From assembly GCA_017560085.1 (NCBI GenBank), contig JAFYPA010000017.1:1-43181 (forward strand): 43,181 bases of DNA. Direction: 5' to 3'. The position numbers and the translations under genes were made by a program. Shown here piece after piece: positions 1-8,272 of the stretch; position 1 is the first letter of the stretch, and each line of letters begins with the position of its first letter. Source of the stretch: Clostridia bacterium. GTDB taxonomy: Bacteria; Bacillota; Clostridia; Oscillospirales; CAG-382. The notes under the pieces are model-generated. The model was not told where the DNA came from. It did not search any database and was given only the letters and a program-made list of their open reading frames with translations.

Positions 1-681
1 CATGTGTTCAGCCATCCAGCCTTCCTTGCGTCCGAGGTAGGAAGCAATACGGAGTGCGAAGCACTTCTTACCGAGAAGAACGTTTCCGCCGTAACCGGAG
101 TTAACGGACATGATTGTGTTGTCTTCGGGGAAGTGAACGATGTATCTGTTTTCTTCGTCGATATCAGCTCTTGCGTGGAGACCCTTGATGAAGTCGCCGT
201 CGGGACCGATAGCTTCGAGTACGTTTGTGCCTACTCTTGTCATGATGAGCATGTTGAGTACAACGTAGATGGAGTCTGTAAGCTCGATACCGTACTTAGC
301 GAAGTCGGAGCCTACAACACCCATGGAGTAAGGAATAACGTACATTGTTCTGCCCTTCATAGAGCCCTTGTAGAGCTTGCCGAGCTTTTCGTACATTTCA
401 GCGGGAGCCATCCAGTTGTTGGAAGCGCCTGCATCTTCCTTCTTGCTTGTACAGATGAATGTTCTGCCTTCAACACGTGCAACGTCGTTGATAGCAGTTC
501 TGTGGAGGTAGCAGTTAGGGAGCTTGTCCTGGTTGAGCTTGATCATTTCGCCTGTAGAGCAAGCCTCAGCTCTGAGCTCTTCAGCCTGAGCTTCTGTGCC
601 GTCGATCCAAACGATCTTGTCGGGGCAAGTCATAGCAGCCATTTCGTCAATCCAGGTAAGAATCTTCTTGTTGTTTGTCAT
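1..681 (-). CDS. pckG: Phosphoenolpyruvate carboxykinase, GTP type (N-terminal part)
   Basis: Reads leftwards off the window edge, so only the first 227 codons are present and no stop is seen. The enzyme interconverts oxaloacetate and PEP with GTP/GDP in the cytoplasm. The translation carries hallmarks of GTP-dependent PEPCK: RVEGRTFICTSKKEDAG, NNWM, the block GRTMYVIPYSMG, ELTDSIYVV and, near the edge, NSGYGGNVLLGKKCFALR. The P-loop-like and metal-binding parts lie outside the window. The ATG at 681 is preceded by GAAAGGAAG. Codons such as gct and gaa are favoured more than in neighbouring genes, as expected of a highly expressed gene. In a fermenting anaerobe the enzyme probably runs toward oxaloacetate and succinate; that direction is inference. 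Confidence 0.95.
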   Translation of the reverse strand, partial: MTNNKKILTWIDEMAAMTCPDKIVWIDGTEAQAEELRAEACSTGEMIKLNQDKLPNCYLHRTAINDVARVEGRTFICTSKKEDAGASNNWMAPAEMYEKLGKLYKGSMKGRTMYVIPYSMGVVGSDFAKYGIELTDSIYVVLNMLIMTRVGTNVLEAIGPDGDFIKGLHARADIDEENRYIVHFPEDNTIMSVNSGYGGNVLLGKKCFALRIASYLGRKEGWMAEHM

Positions 682-957
682 GATATTTCTTCCTTTCAAA
701 TAATTTACAATTATAATGTTTGGATATGTTTTCAATCCTAAACCATTGTAATTATATACTATAATTTTGAACAATTATAGTCTTATTGGGAAATAATTTG
801 GGTGATGATAAAAATTTAACAATTTAATTTATAATCACCGACGAAAAACTTTCCCGCAAACTACATAAAGAATCCCGAAAAATCCATGTTTTTCTCAACA
901 ATTTTATGTTATACTGTAAATGTAAAACCAAAAAACACATCAGGAAAGGATTTCACC
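682..957. promoter_or_regulatory. Divergent pckG / fucosidase intergenic region with an inverted repeat
   Basis: AT-rich 276-base gap between divergent genes, with no ORF I would defend. It holds a perfect 9-bp inverted repeat, ACTATAATT (758-766) and AATTATAGT (773-781), separated by six bases, a plausible operator for pckG. TATAAT-like hexamers for the minus strand occur at 710-715 and 751-756, but neither has a good -35 at 16-18 bases. On the plus strand TATACT at 910-915 is a possible -10 for the fucosidase gene, with only a weak -35. Promoter positions are therefore uncertain. Confidence 0.35.
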
Positions 958-2274
958 ATGTCAAGCTACGTAACAAGAAAAACCGACGGCAACACCGAAT
1001 GGTTTGTAAAGGACAGATTCGGTATGTTCATTCACTGGGGACTTTACGCCCTGCCCGCACGCCACGAATGGATAAAGAACAAGGAAAGAATCTCCGAGGA
1101 AAAGTACCAAAAATATTTCGAGCATTTCAATCCCGACCTTTACGACGCAAAGGAATGGGCAAGACAGGCAAAGGCGGCAGGTATGAAGTATGCCGTGTTT
1201 ACCACAAAGCACCACGAGGGCTTCTGTATGTTTGACTCCAAGTATACGGACTACAAGTGCACAAACACTCCCGCAGGCAGAGACCTTGTCCGCGAGTATG
1301 TTGACGCATTCAGAGCAGAGGGCATCAGAATCGGCTTCTACTACTCCCTCATTGACTGGCATCATCCCGATTTCACAATAGACCATCTCCATCCGAGAGC
1401 ATATGATGCAAATGTGGACGAGCTTAACGAAGGCAGAGACCTCAAGAAGTACTGTCAGTATATGAGAAATCAGGTCGAGGAGCTTTTGACAAACTACGGC
1501 AAAATCGATATTCTCTGGTTTGACTTCTCATATGTAAGACCGGAAAATCCTCCCCGTCCGTGGATGCAGGGCAAGATAAGAGAGGACTGGGAAGCAACAG
1601 AGCTTCTGGCTCTTGCAAGAAGGCTTCAGCCGGAAATCATTATCGACAACAGAACGGGCTACGACCAGGATTTGTGGACACCCGAGCAGTATCAGCCTCA
1701 CGAATGGGTAAAGCATCCCGAAACAGGCGAGCTTGTTACCTGGGAGGCGTGCCAGACCTTCTCAGGCTCATGGGGCTACTACAGAGACGAAACAACATGG
1801 AAATCTCCCGAAATCCTCATCAATATGCTCATTGAAACCGTTTCCTGCGGCGGTAACCTTCTTATGAATGTAGGTCCTACCTCCCGTGGCTATCTCGACT
1901 ACAGAGCGGAAGCGGCACTCAAGGTTTACGCCGACTGGATGAAGTACAACTCTCGCTCAATCTACGACTGTACAATGGCAGAGCCCGAATTCGAGGCACC
2001 TCAGGGCTGTATGCTGACACAGAGCAACGACGGCAAGCGTCTTTATGTTCACCTTACCAATTACCCCTTCGCATATCTTGAAATAAAGAATCTTGCGGGC
2101 AAGGTTGACTATATGCAGTTCCTCCACGACGGAAGTGAGCTTCTTTACGATGAAAACAAATTTGTGCATATGGCAATCTCCAACAGAGGCGACGACAGCG
2201 GAAAGATATTCGTAAAGCTTCCTCACGTTAAGCCCAATGTTGTCGTGCCCGTAATCGAAATTTTCCTCAAGTGA
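958..2274 (+). CDS. Alpha-L-fucosidase, glycoside hydrolase family 29
   Basis: 438 residues. Removes alpha-L-fucose from glycans by a retaining mechanism. GH29 features are clear: FGMFIHWGLYALPARHEW near the N-terminus, KYAVFTTKHHEGFCMFDS, GFYYSLIDWHHPDF, and LWFDF, whose Asp189 matches the family nucleophile. A GGNLLMNVGP block follows, and a small C-terminal beta domain ends the protein. There is no signal peptide, so it probably acts on imported fucosylated oligosaccharides in the cytoplasm. I chose the ATG at 958 because it has AGGAAAGG eight bases upstream and begins the conserved region; the upstream ATG at 886 has no such site. A terminator follows directly, so it seems to be transcribed alone. 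Confidence 0.93.
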   Translation: MSSYVTRKTDGNTEWFVKDRFGMFIHWGLYALPARHEWIKNKERISEEKYQKYFEHFNPDLYDAKEWARQAKAAGMKYAVFTTKHHEGFCMFDSKYTDYKCTNTPAGRDLVREYVDAFRAEGIRIGFYYSLIDWHHPDFTIDHLHPRAYDANVDELNEGRDLKKYCQYMRNQVEELLTNYGKIDILWFDFSYVRPENPPRPWMQGKIREDWEATELLALARRLQPEIIIDNRTGYDQDLWTPEQYQPHEWVKHPETGELVTWEACQTFSGSWGYYRDETTWKSPEILINMLIETVSCGGNLLMNVGPTSRGYLDYRAEAALKVYADWMKYNSRSIYDCTMAEPEFEAPQGCMLTQSNDGKRLYVHLTNYPFAYLEIKNLAGKVDYMQFLHDGSELLYDENKFVHMAISNRGDDSGKIFVKLPHVKPNVVVPVIEIFLK

Positions 2275-2281
2275 TTTTCGC

Positions 2282-2316
2282 AGAGCTTTACCGCAAAAGG
2301 TAAGGCTCTTTTTTTG
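2282..2316 (+). terminator. Rho-independent terminator after the fucosidase gene
   Basis: AGAGCTTTACC (2282-2292) pairs with GGTAAGGCTCT (2299-2309), with one wobble, around a six-base loop and is followed by a run of T. Confidence 0.9.
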
Positions 2317-2372
2317 TCTATATTTTTTTGAAAAAGGTGAAATACTAAATCAAAAAAACAAAGGCGGTCATT

Positions 2373-3569
2373 ATGGATTACAAAAGAATTCTTGAATTAT
2401 CAAAAGCAAATCTCCCTTATATGAAAGAAATCCGACAGCACCTTCACAGACTCCCTGGTGTGGGCTTTGACAATGAGGAAGCAATGGAATACATCGCACA
2501 GAAGCTGTCCGAGCTGGGGATTGAAAGCAAAAAAGTCGGTAAATGCGGGCTTTCGGCAGTTATCGGCAACGGCTCGCCCTGCTTTCTTCTTCGTGCGGAC
2601 ACGGACGGACTTGCCATCCGAGAGGAAACAGGTCTACCATACTCCTCCGAAAACGGAAATATGCACGCCTGCGGTCACGATATGCACACGGCACAGCTTC
2701 TGGGTGCGGCAAAAATCCTCAAGGAAAACGAGGAAGCTCTTGACGGATGCATAAAGCTTATGCTTCAGTCTGCGGAGGAAAACCTTTGCGGTGCGAGGGA
2801 TATGATAGAAAACGGAATTCTTGAAAGCCCGAAACCGAGCGGCGGTATGATGATACACGTTATGACCGCAACGGATTTTGACACGGGCACGGTAATAGTC
2901 CCGCCACACGGAGAAAGCGCACCTGCGGCGGATTTTTTCAGAATCACAATAAACGGCAAGGGCTGTCACGGCTCAAGTCCCAAGGAGGGCAAGGATGCAC
3001 TTTACACCGCCTGCTCTGCCGTTATAAATCTGTCGGAAATCACCTCCCGTGAGCTTGCCTTTTCCGAGCGTGCGATTCTTACAATAGGCTCGTTGAATGC
3101 GGGAGACAGCGCAAATGTAATTCCCGACAAGGCTGTGCTTCAGGGCTCGATGCGGTGCTTTGCGGACGAAACACGGTTGCATCTCAAGAAAAGGCTTGTC
3201 GAAATATGTGAGAAGACCGCAGAGCTTTTCGGCACGGAAGCAAGCGTTGAATTCACAAGCGGATGTCCGTCTCTCGTAAACGATGAGGCTATGTGCAATC
3301 TTGCATATGAGGCACTCAAAAATTCAATCGGCGACAAGGCGATAAAAATCCCCGACGGTAACGGATGCACCACATCGGGTTCGGAGGATTTTGCGTATAT
3401 AAGCAGAAAAATTCCCACGGTGATGCTTGCTCTTGCCGCGGGAAGAAGAAAGGACGGTCATATTCATCCGCTCCATCATCCGTGCGTGACCTTTGATGAG
3501 GAGGCTATGATAAACGGTTGCTGTGCGCTCACTTCGGTGGCGGTGCATTTTCTGAAGGGCGGAAAATAA
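2373..3569 (+). CDS. M20 family amidohydrolase (hippurate hydrolase / N-acyl amino acid deacylase type)
   Basis: 398 residues, typical length for the M20D subfamily of zinc-dependent amidohydrolases, which cleave N-acyl or N-acetyl amino acids. Visible motifs are IRQHLHRLPGVGFDNEEA at the N-terminus, LRADTDGLAI, the metal-binding HACGHDMH, LQSAEE (usually QPAEE) with the catalytic Glu, HGSSPKEGKDAL in the dimerisation domain, and a C-terminal GSEDFAYI with HHPCVTFDE. It has no signal peptide and is cytoplasmic. AAGGCGG precedes the ATG at 2373. The specific substrate cannot be read from sequence; indole-acetyl amino acid, hippurate and N-acetyl-diaminopimelate deacylases share this fold. The gene lies between two terminators or promoters and is probably a single transcription unit. 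Confidence 0.88.
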   Translation: MDYKRILELSKANLPYMKEIRQHLHRLPGVGFDNEEAMEYIAQKLSELGIESKKVGKCGLSAVIGNGSPCFLLRADTDGLAIREETGLPYSSENGNMHACGHDMHTAQLLGAAKILKENEEALDGCIKLMLQSAEENLCGARDMIENGILESPKPSGGMMIHVMTATDFDTGTVIVPPHGESAPAADFFRITINGKGCHGSSPKEGKDALYTACSAVINLSEITSRELAFSERAILTIGSLNAGDSANVIPDKAVLQGSMRCFADETRLHLKKRLVEICEKTAELFGTEASVEFTSGCPSLVNDEAMCNLAYEALKNSIGDKAIKIPDGNGCTTSGSEDFAYISRKIPTVMLALAAGRRKDGHIHPLHHPCVTFDEEAMINGCCALTSVAVHFLKGGK

Positions 3570-3626
3570 TGGAAAATGTATACTTTTATGACTTCAAAGT
3601 TTAATTTTTTGCTTTTTCGGTAAAAT

Positions 3627-3659
3627 CCGTTTGACAAACGGGAAATTTTCTGCTATAAA
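3627..3659 (+). promoter_or_regulatory. Promoter with overlapping palindrome upstream of the PHP gene
   Basis: TTGACA (3631-3636), 17-base spacer and TATAAA (3654-3659). A perfect 6-bp inverted repeat CCGTTT-gac-AAACGG (3627-3641) lies across the -35 box, a position where a repressor would block transcription. The operator role is inference. Confidence 0.7.
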
Positions 3660-3700
3660 TATATATGGATTTTTGATATTACCGAAAGGAAAATATATAA

Positions 3701-4420
3701 ATGTACAAGTACGAAATGCATCTTCACTCAAAGGGCACAAGTGCCTGCGGCTCTGCGGAGTCGGTTGACTATATAGAAAGAGCCAAGGAAGTGGGCTATG
3801 CGGGTATGGTATTCACCAACCACTTCATAAGAGGCAACACCGCCATTGACAGAGACCTTCCGTGGAAGGAATTCGTTGAATTCTACCGTCAGGACTGGCT
3901 TGTGGCAAAGGAGCTCGGAGACAAGCACGGCATAGATGTTCTTTTCGGTGTTGAGGACGGTTACGGTGCGGGCAAGGAGTGTCTCATTTACGGTCTTCTT
4001 CCCGAGGATATCGCAGAGTGCGAGAACTTCCGCAATATGCCTATTGCCGAGATTTCCGCATTCGTAAGAGGCAAGGGCGGATTTATAGTAGCGGCTCATC
4101 CCTTCAGAGTAAGGGGCTACATCAAGAACCCGGATGCGGAGCCCGATATGTCACTCTTTGATGCTATAGAGGTATACAACAGAGGAAATATGCCCGAGGA
4201 CAATCTCAAGGCTGAGGCATTCGCAAAGAAGTGCGGCTGTGCCGTTATTTCAGGCGGTGACACCCACAGTACGGGTGGCTTCGGCTTTGCCGGAATAAGC
4301 CTTCCCGAAATTATGGGAAGCGAAAAGCGACTTGTGGAATTCCTCAAAAAGGGTGACTACACACTCCTTTACGACGAAAACAAGAATGACTTCGGCGAGA
4401 AGCTTCCCTCAAGAGCTTAA
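3701..4420 (+). CDS. PHP-domain metal-dependent phosphoesterase
   Basis: 239 residues. The PHP fold is a distorted TIM barrel that binds two or three metals and hydrolyses phosphate esters. The N-terminal MHLHSKGTSACGS (motif I, HxH), FTNHF, a central EDGYG, AAHPFR and a C-terminal SGGDTHSTGGFG (usual G-x-D-x-H ligand pair) are all present. It resembles the short PHP proteins related to histidinol phosphatase and nucleoside-3',5'-bisphosphate phosphatase, but no histidine genes are near and the substrate is unknown. An AAAGGA ribosome binding site sits upstream of the ATG and the gene has its own 17-bp-spaced promoter, so regulation independent of the M20 gene is likely. No signal peptide. 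Confidence 0.85.
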   Translation: MYKYEMHLHSKGTSACGSAESVDYIERAKEVGYAGMVFTNHFIRGNTAIDRDLPWKEFVEFYRQDWLVAKELGDKHGIDVLFGVEDGYGAGKECLIYGLLPEDIAECENFRNMPIAEISAFVRGKGGFIVAAHPFRVRGYIKNPDAEPDMSLFDAIEVYNRGNMPEDNLKAEAFAKKCGCAVISGGDTHSTGGFGFAGISLPEIMGSEKRLVEFLKKGDYTLLYDENKNDFGEKLPSRA

Positions 4421-4435
4421 AAATATAAAACGAAA

Positions 4436-4473
4436 CCGCTCCGTGGCATTGTGCCGTTCGGAGCGGATTTTTT
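4436..4473. terminator. Shared terminator between the PHP gene and the transporter operon
   Basis: CCGCTCCG (4436-4443) pairs with CGGAGCGG (4459-4466); a T-run follows on the plus strand and a TTTCGTTTT stretch on the minus strand, so it can serve both convergent transcripts. Confidence 0.85.
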
Positions 4474-4487
4474 GTTGTGATTCTGTC

Positions 4488-5447
4488 TTATCTTTCTTCT
4501 CTGAAGTAAGGAAGACCGAGGCTTGCGGGAGGCTGATTTTCGCGCTTGTTTCGTATGCTTGTAACGATAAGAACTATTATTGTTACAATATAGGGAAGAA
4601 GCTGAAGAAGAGGTGTCACACTCATATCAAACCGCACTCCGAGAAGAGTGGGAAGATGTGAGCCCGCAAGATAAAGTGCACCGAATATCGCAGAGCCGAA
4701 AATACTTACAAGCGGTCTCCAGATTGTGAAAATAACAAGTGCAACGGAGAGCCATCCGAGAGCCTCAATGCTCTTGTAAGCCTCGTAGGAGCCCGAGTAG
4801 TCCATTATGTAGAAAAGACCGCCGAGTGCCGCAATACCGCTGCCTATGCAGGTTGCAACATACTTGTACTTTGTTACATTGATACCAACCGCATCTGCCG
4901 TTGCGGGGTTTTCGCCGACAGCACGAAGATGAAGTCCCACGCGTGTACGGGAAAGCACGAATGCCGCCGCAAGTGCGATTACCACTGCAAGATAAACCAT
5001 TACACCGCAGAGCTTAAGAGAGGTCGTGGACTGTGCGAAGGGATAACGGAAATAGTCACGGGCATAAAGATAACCCATACCGCCGTTTTCCGCAAGTCCC
5101 GACATTACAAACTTTGTAACGCCAACGCCGAAGGTTGTCATTGCAAGACCGGTAACATTCTGGTTGGACTTGAGAGTAACCGTAAGGAAGCAGTAAATAA
5201 GTCCCATAGCGATACCGCCTACAAATGCCGCGATTATGGAAAGAATAACAAGCACAAATGCGGGAAGTCCGAGGGTGCTGAGATACTTAAGAGCAAGACA
5301 TCCGCTTGCACCTCCGACACACATAATACCCGGAATACCGAGGTTAAGGTGTCCCGCCTTTTCCGTGAGGATTTCACCTACACAGCCGTAAAGGAAGGTC
5401 ATACCGAGTGGAATTGCAGTAAGAAGATAGTCAACAAATATATTCAT
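4488..5447 (-). CDS. nupQ: BMP-type nucleoside ABC transporter, permease (NupQ/YufQ-like)
   Basis: 319 residues, highly hydrophobic with about eight to ten predicted membrane segments. It belongs to the branched-chain-permease family used by BMP-type nucleoside and simple-sugar importers. The typical block GEILTEKAGHLNLGIPGIM near residue 25 and the RAVGENPATADAVGINV stretch (a cytoplasmic coupling helix) support this. Its ATG overlaps the stop of the partner permease by one base (TAATG), so the two are translationally coupled. It is the last gene of the xpt-BMP-ATPase-permease-permease row, just before a terminator. The assignment to purine nucleosides rests on the neighbouring xpt gene and is inference. 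Confidence 0.88.
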   Translation of the reverse strand: MNIFVDYLLTAIPLGMTFLYGCVGEILTEKAGHLNLGIPGIMCVGGASGCLALKYLSTLGLPAFVLVILSIIAAFVGGIAMGLIYCFLTVTLKSNQNVTGLAMTTFGVGVTKFVMSGLAENGGMGYLYARDYFRYPFAQSTTSLKLCGVMVYLAVVIALAAAFVLSRTRVGLHLRAVGENPATADAVGINVTKYKYVATCIGSGIAALGGLFYIMDYSGSYEAYKSIEALGWLSVALVIFTIWRPLVSIFGSAIFGALYLAGSHLPTLLGVRFDMSVTPLLQLLPYIVTIIVLIVTSIRNKRENQPPASLGLPYFREER

Positions 5448-6541
5448 TACTTTACCTCCTTCTTGCTTGTGCTGCGGAATTTAACCTTATAATTTATGAA
5501 GAACTCACATCCGATAATAAAGAAGAGAACGATACCTACCACCATTGAGGGGAAGGACGAGTCTATATTAAAGAATGTGGAAATCTGAGATGCGCCCTGA
5601 TTAAGGAATGTTACAAACGCCGCCGTAAGAATCATCACAAGCGGATTGAACTTTGCAAGCCAGGAAACCATAATCGCGGTGAAGCCTCTTCCGCCTACCG
5701 TTGTTTCGGTAATGGAGTGGTCAAGACCCGCAACTATAAGGAAGCCCGCTATACCGCAGATAGCACCCGAAAGGAGCATTGTGCGGATGATAACCTTCTT
5801 TACGTTTATACCTATGTATCGTGCGGTGTTTTCGCTTTCGCCGACAACGGAAAGCTCATAGCCGTGCTTTGTGAAGCTCTGATAGATAAATACAAACAGG
5901 GTGATTGCTATTACCGCAAGAATGATGAGAAGATAGGGATGAACAATTTCGGGAAGGTGTCCCACCTTGAGCTCGCCGAGAACACTGGAGCCGCTGGGCG
6001 TCCACTTTACAAGGAAGAATGCTACAATACCCGATGCCGCATAGTTCATCATAAGGGTGAACAGAGTTTCGTTTGTGCCCCACTTAGCCTTGAAGATTGC
6101 GGGAATACCGCCCCAGATTGCACCGGAAATAACCGCCGCAACGAACATAACTATAAGCAGTGCCCAGTTAGGCATACTCTTACCGAGATAGAACGCACAG
6201 GCAACCGATGCCAGCGCGCCGATAAGCACCTGACCCTCAGCACCGATATTCCAGAATTTCATCTTGAATGCGGGAGTAATCGCAAGAGCGATACACAGAA
6301 GCACCGCGGCGTCCTTGGAGAACTTCCAGAGTCTTCTTTCCGAGCCGAAGGTTGCATCCACGAGAGTTTCAAGAAATTCTATGGGGTTTGCCTTGATAAG
6401 CACCATTGAAAGAAGTGAGCAGACAAGGAGCGAAGCCGCAACGGCAATTACTCTTATCAGCATTGACTTCCAGAGAGGAATGGTATCACGCTTTACAACG
6501 TGGAAAAGAGGCTCGTGTACCGATGTTTTGTTGTTTCTCAT
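5447..6541 (-). CDS. nupP: BMP-type nucleoside ABC transporter, permease (NupP/YufP-like)
   Basis: 364 residues; the first permease of the importer. After a short cytoplasmic N-terminus (about 25 residues) come eight or more hydrophobic segments. The motifs FKMKFWNIGAEGQVLIGALAS and VVGESENTARYIGINVKK are characteristic of this permease type (the latter is the likely ATPase-coupling loop). It would form a heterodimer with the downstream permease. The start overlaps the ATPase stop by four bases (ATGA), indicating translational coupling. No sequence oddities seen. Confidence 0.88.
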   Translation of the reverse strand: MRNNKTSVHEPLFHVVKRDTIPLWKSMLIRVIAVAASLLVCSLLSMVLIKANPIEFLETLVDATFGSERRLWKFSKDAAVLLCIALAITPAFKMKFWNIGAEGQVLIGALASVACAFYLGKSMPNWALLIVMFVAAVISGAIWGGIPAIFKAKWGTNETLFTLMMNYAASGIVAFFLVKWTPSGSSVLGELKVGHLPEIVHPYLLIILAVIAITLFVFIYQSFTKHGYELSVVGESENTARYIGINVKKVIIRTMLLSGAICGIAGFLIVAGLDHSITETTVGGRGFTAIMVSWLAKFNPLVMILTAAFVTFLNQGASQISTFFNIDSSFPSMVVGIVLFFIIGCEFFINYKVKFRSTSKKEVK

Positions 6542-8094
6542 TCGCCCTTTCCTCCCTCTGAATCCGAATAGCTTGTATCGGTTTTGGTCATAAGAAGTCC
6601 GATTTCCTCCTTGGTTGTGCTGCGTCCGTCAACGACACCAGTGATTTTACCTGCGCAGATAACCATAATTCTGTCGCAAAGCTCTACAAGAACGTCAAGG
6701 TCCTCACCTACGAAGATAACCGCAACGCCCTTCTTTTTCTGCTCTGTGAGAAGATTGTATATTGTATAGGATGAGTTGATGTCAAGTCCTCTTACGGGAT
6801 ATGCCGCCATAAGAACCGTGGGAGAAGCCGCAATTTCACGGCCTACAAGCACCTTCTGTACATTACCGCCCGAAAGACGTCTTACCGGTGTGCCCGTGCC
6901 CGGTGTTGCAACCTGAAGATCCTTTACGATTCTTTCCGCAAGGCTCTTGGGCTTCTTTCTGTCTACAAAGAGAGATCTGCCCTTGCTGTAGCTTCTGAGC
7001 ATCATATTGTCAACAAGGTCCATATTTCCCACAAGACCCATACCCAGTCTGTCCTCGGGTACGAAGGAGAGTCTTACGCCGAGCTCTCTTATCTGAACGG
7101 GGTTCTTGTCACGGAGGCTTTCCACCTCGCCTGTTTTGGGATTATGGTATATGATTTCGCCCTCAATGTGACCGGAAAGTCCCGCGATGGATTCGAGAAG
7201 CTCTCTCTGCCCGCTTCCCGCAATACCCGCAATACCGAGTATTTCTCCGCTGTTTGCAACAAAGGAAATATCGTCAAGAAGCTTTATGCCCTCTGTGTCG
7301 GTAAGGCTGAGATTCTTTACGAAAAGGCGTCCCTCAACATTTTCGGGATCGGGTCTGTCGATATTAAGCTCAACCTTCTTGCCTACCATCATTTCGGTAA
7401 GCTGTGCGGGAGAGGTTTCAGCGGTGTTTACCGTAGCAATATGCTCACCCTTGCGGAAAACCGCAACACGGTCGGAAATGGACATAACCTCGTGAAGCTT
7501 ATGTGTGATTATAAGTATGGACTTGCCGTCGTCCCTCATCTTGCGAAGCACGGCAAAAAGCTTTTCCGTTTCCTGAGGTGTAAGCACGGCGGAGGGCTCG
7601 TCAAGGATAAGGATATCCGCGCCTCTGTAGAGCACCTTGAGAATTTCAACCGTCTGCTTTTCGGATACCGACATTTCGTGTATCTTCTTTGCGGGGTCGA
7701 TAACAAAGCCGTACTTGTCGGCGATGGTCTTAACCTTTGCATTTACCTCGCTTATATTGTATCTCTTGCCGTCGTTAATGCCGAGGATGATATTCTGAGC
7801 GGCGGAAAATACGTCAACAAGCTTGAAATGCTGATGTATCATACCGATACCGTGTGCAAAGGCATCCTTGGGGGAGCGGATAACCGCCTCGTTGCCGTCA
7901 ACGTAGATTGTGCCCTCGTCGGGATAGTAAATTCCCGCAATCATATTCATAAGAGTGGTCTTTCCGCATCCGTTTTCGCCGAGAATTGCAAGAATTTCTC
8001 CGCGGTATACATCAAGATCAACATTCTTGTTTGCCGCAAGCTTTCCGAAATATTTGGAAACGCCCTTCAATTCCAATGCCAGCTTTTTTTCCAC
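6538..8094 (-). CDS. nupO: BMP-type nucleoside ABC transporter, double ATP-binding protein (NupO/YufO-like)
   Basis: 518 residues with two ABC ATPase domains in tandem, the arrangement of YufO and sugar importers such as RbsA. Domain 1 has Walker A GENGCGKTT (about residue 39), a signature-like MSVSEKQ and Walker B ILILDEPSAVLTP. Domain 2 has GIAGSGQRE in place of a normal Walker A, a canonical signature LSGGNVQK and a degenerate Walker B MAAYPVRGLD, so ATP hydrolysis is probably asymmetric, as usual in this family. Start is GTG at 8094 with GGAGG seven bases upstream. A 178-base gap with a hairpin separates it from the lipoprotein gene above; it overlaps the permease below. Confidence 0.92.
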   Translation of the reverse strand: MEKKLALELKGVSKYFGKLAANKNVDLDVYRGEILAILGENGCGKTTLMNMIAGIYYPDEGTIYVDGNEAVIRSPKDAFAHGIGMIHQHFKLVDVFSAAQNIILGINDGKRYNISEVNAKVKTIADKYGFVIDPAKKIHEMSVSEKQTVEILKVLYRGADILILDEPSAVLTPQETEKLFAVLRKMRDDGKSILIITHKLHEVMSISDRVAVFRKGEHIATVNTAETSPAQLTEMMVGKKVELNIDRPDPENVEGRLFVKNLSLTDTEGIKLLDDISFVANSGEILGIAGIAGSGQRELLESIAGLSGHIEGEIIYHNPKTGEVESLRDKNPVQIRELGVRLSFVPEDRLGMGLVGNMDLVDNMMLRSYSKGRSLFVDRKKPKSLAERIVKDLQVATPGTGTPVRRLSGGNVQKVLVGREIAASPTVLMAAYPVRGLDINSSYTIYNLLTEQKKKGVAVIFVGEDLDVLVELCDRIMVICAGKITGVVDGRSTTKEEIGLLMTKTDTSYSDSEGGKGE

Positions 8095-8201
8095 TGAAGC
8101 ACCTCCGTAAATAGAGTTTTTTAAACAATTTCAAAAGAAAAAACACGTGCATGCGTGTCCTTTGTTCCGAAATCGTTAGCTGTTATTTTGACTGTTATTA
8201 T

Positions 8202-8238
8202 TGAAGATAAGCGGAGCAAAAGCCCCGCCTATTCTTCA
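8202..8238 (-). promoter_or_regulatory. Intercistronic hairpin between the lipoprotein and ATPase genes
   Basis: On the minus-strand RNA, TGAAGAATAGGCGGGGC (from 8238) pairs with GCTCCGCTTATCTTCA over a TTTT loop, using two G-U wobbles and one bulge. The wobbles favour the minus-strand transcript. No T-run follows, so it is more likely a partial attenuator or an mRNA-stabilising element that keeps the binding protein more abundant than the membrane parts. That role is inference. Confidence 0.6.
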
Positions 8239-8272
8239 TTAAAATTGACTTATGTTAAGTATAAATTACAAA

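Noticed and set aside
4..741. Plus-strand frame of 245 codons at the left edge
   Set aside because: Antisense to pckG, which matches the GTP-PEPCK family residue by residue.
6538..8094. Degenerate second ATPase domain as a sign of gene decay
   Set aside because: Degenerate Walker motifs in the second domain are normal for the BMP and RbsA-type double ATPases; the frame is intact.
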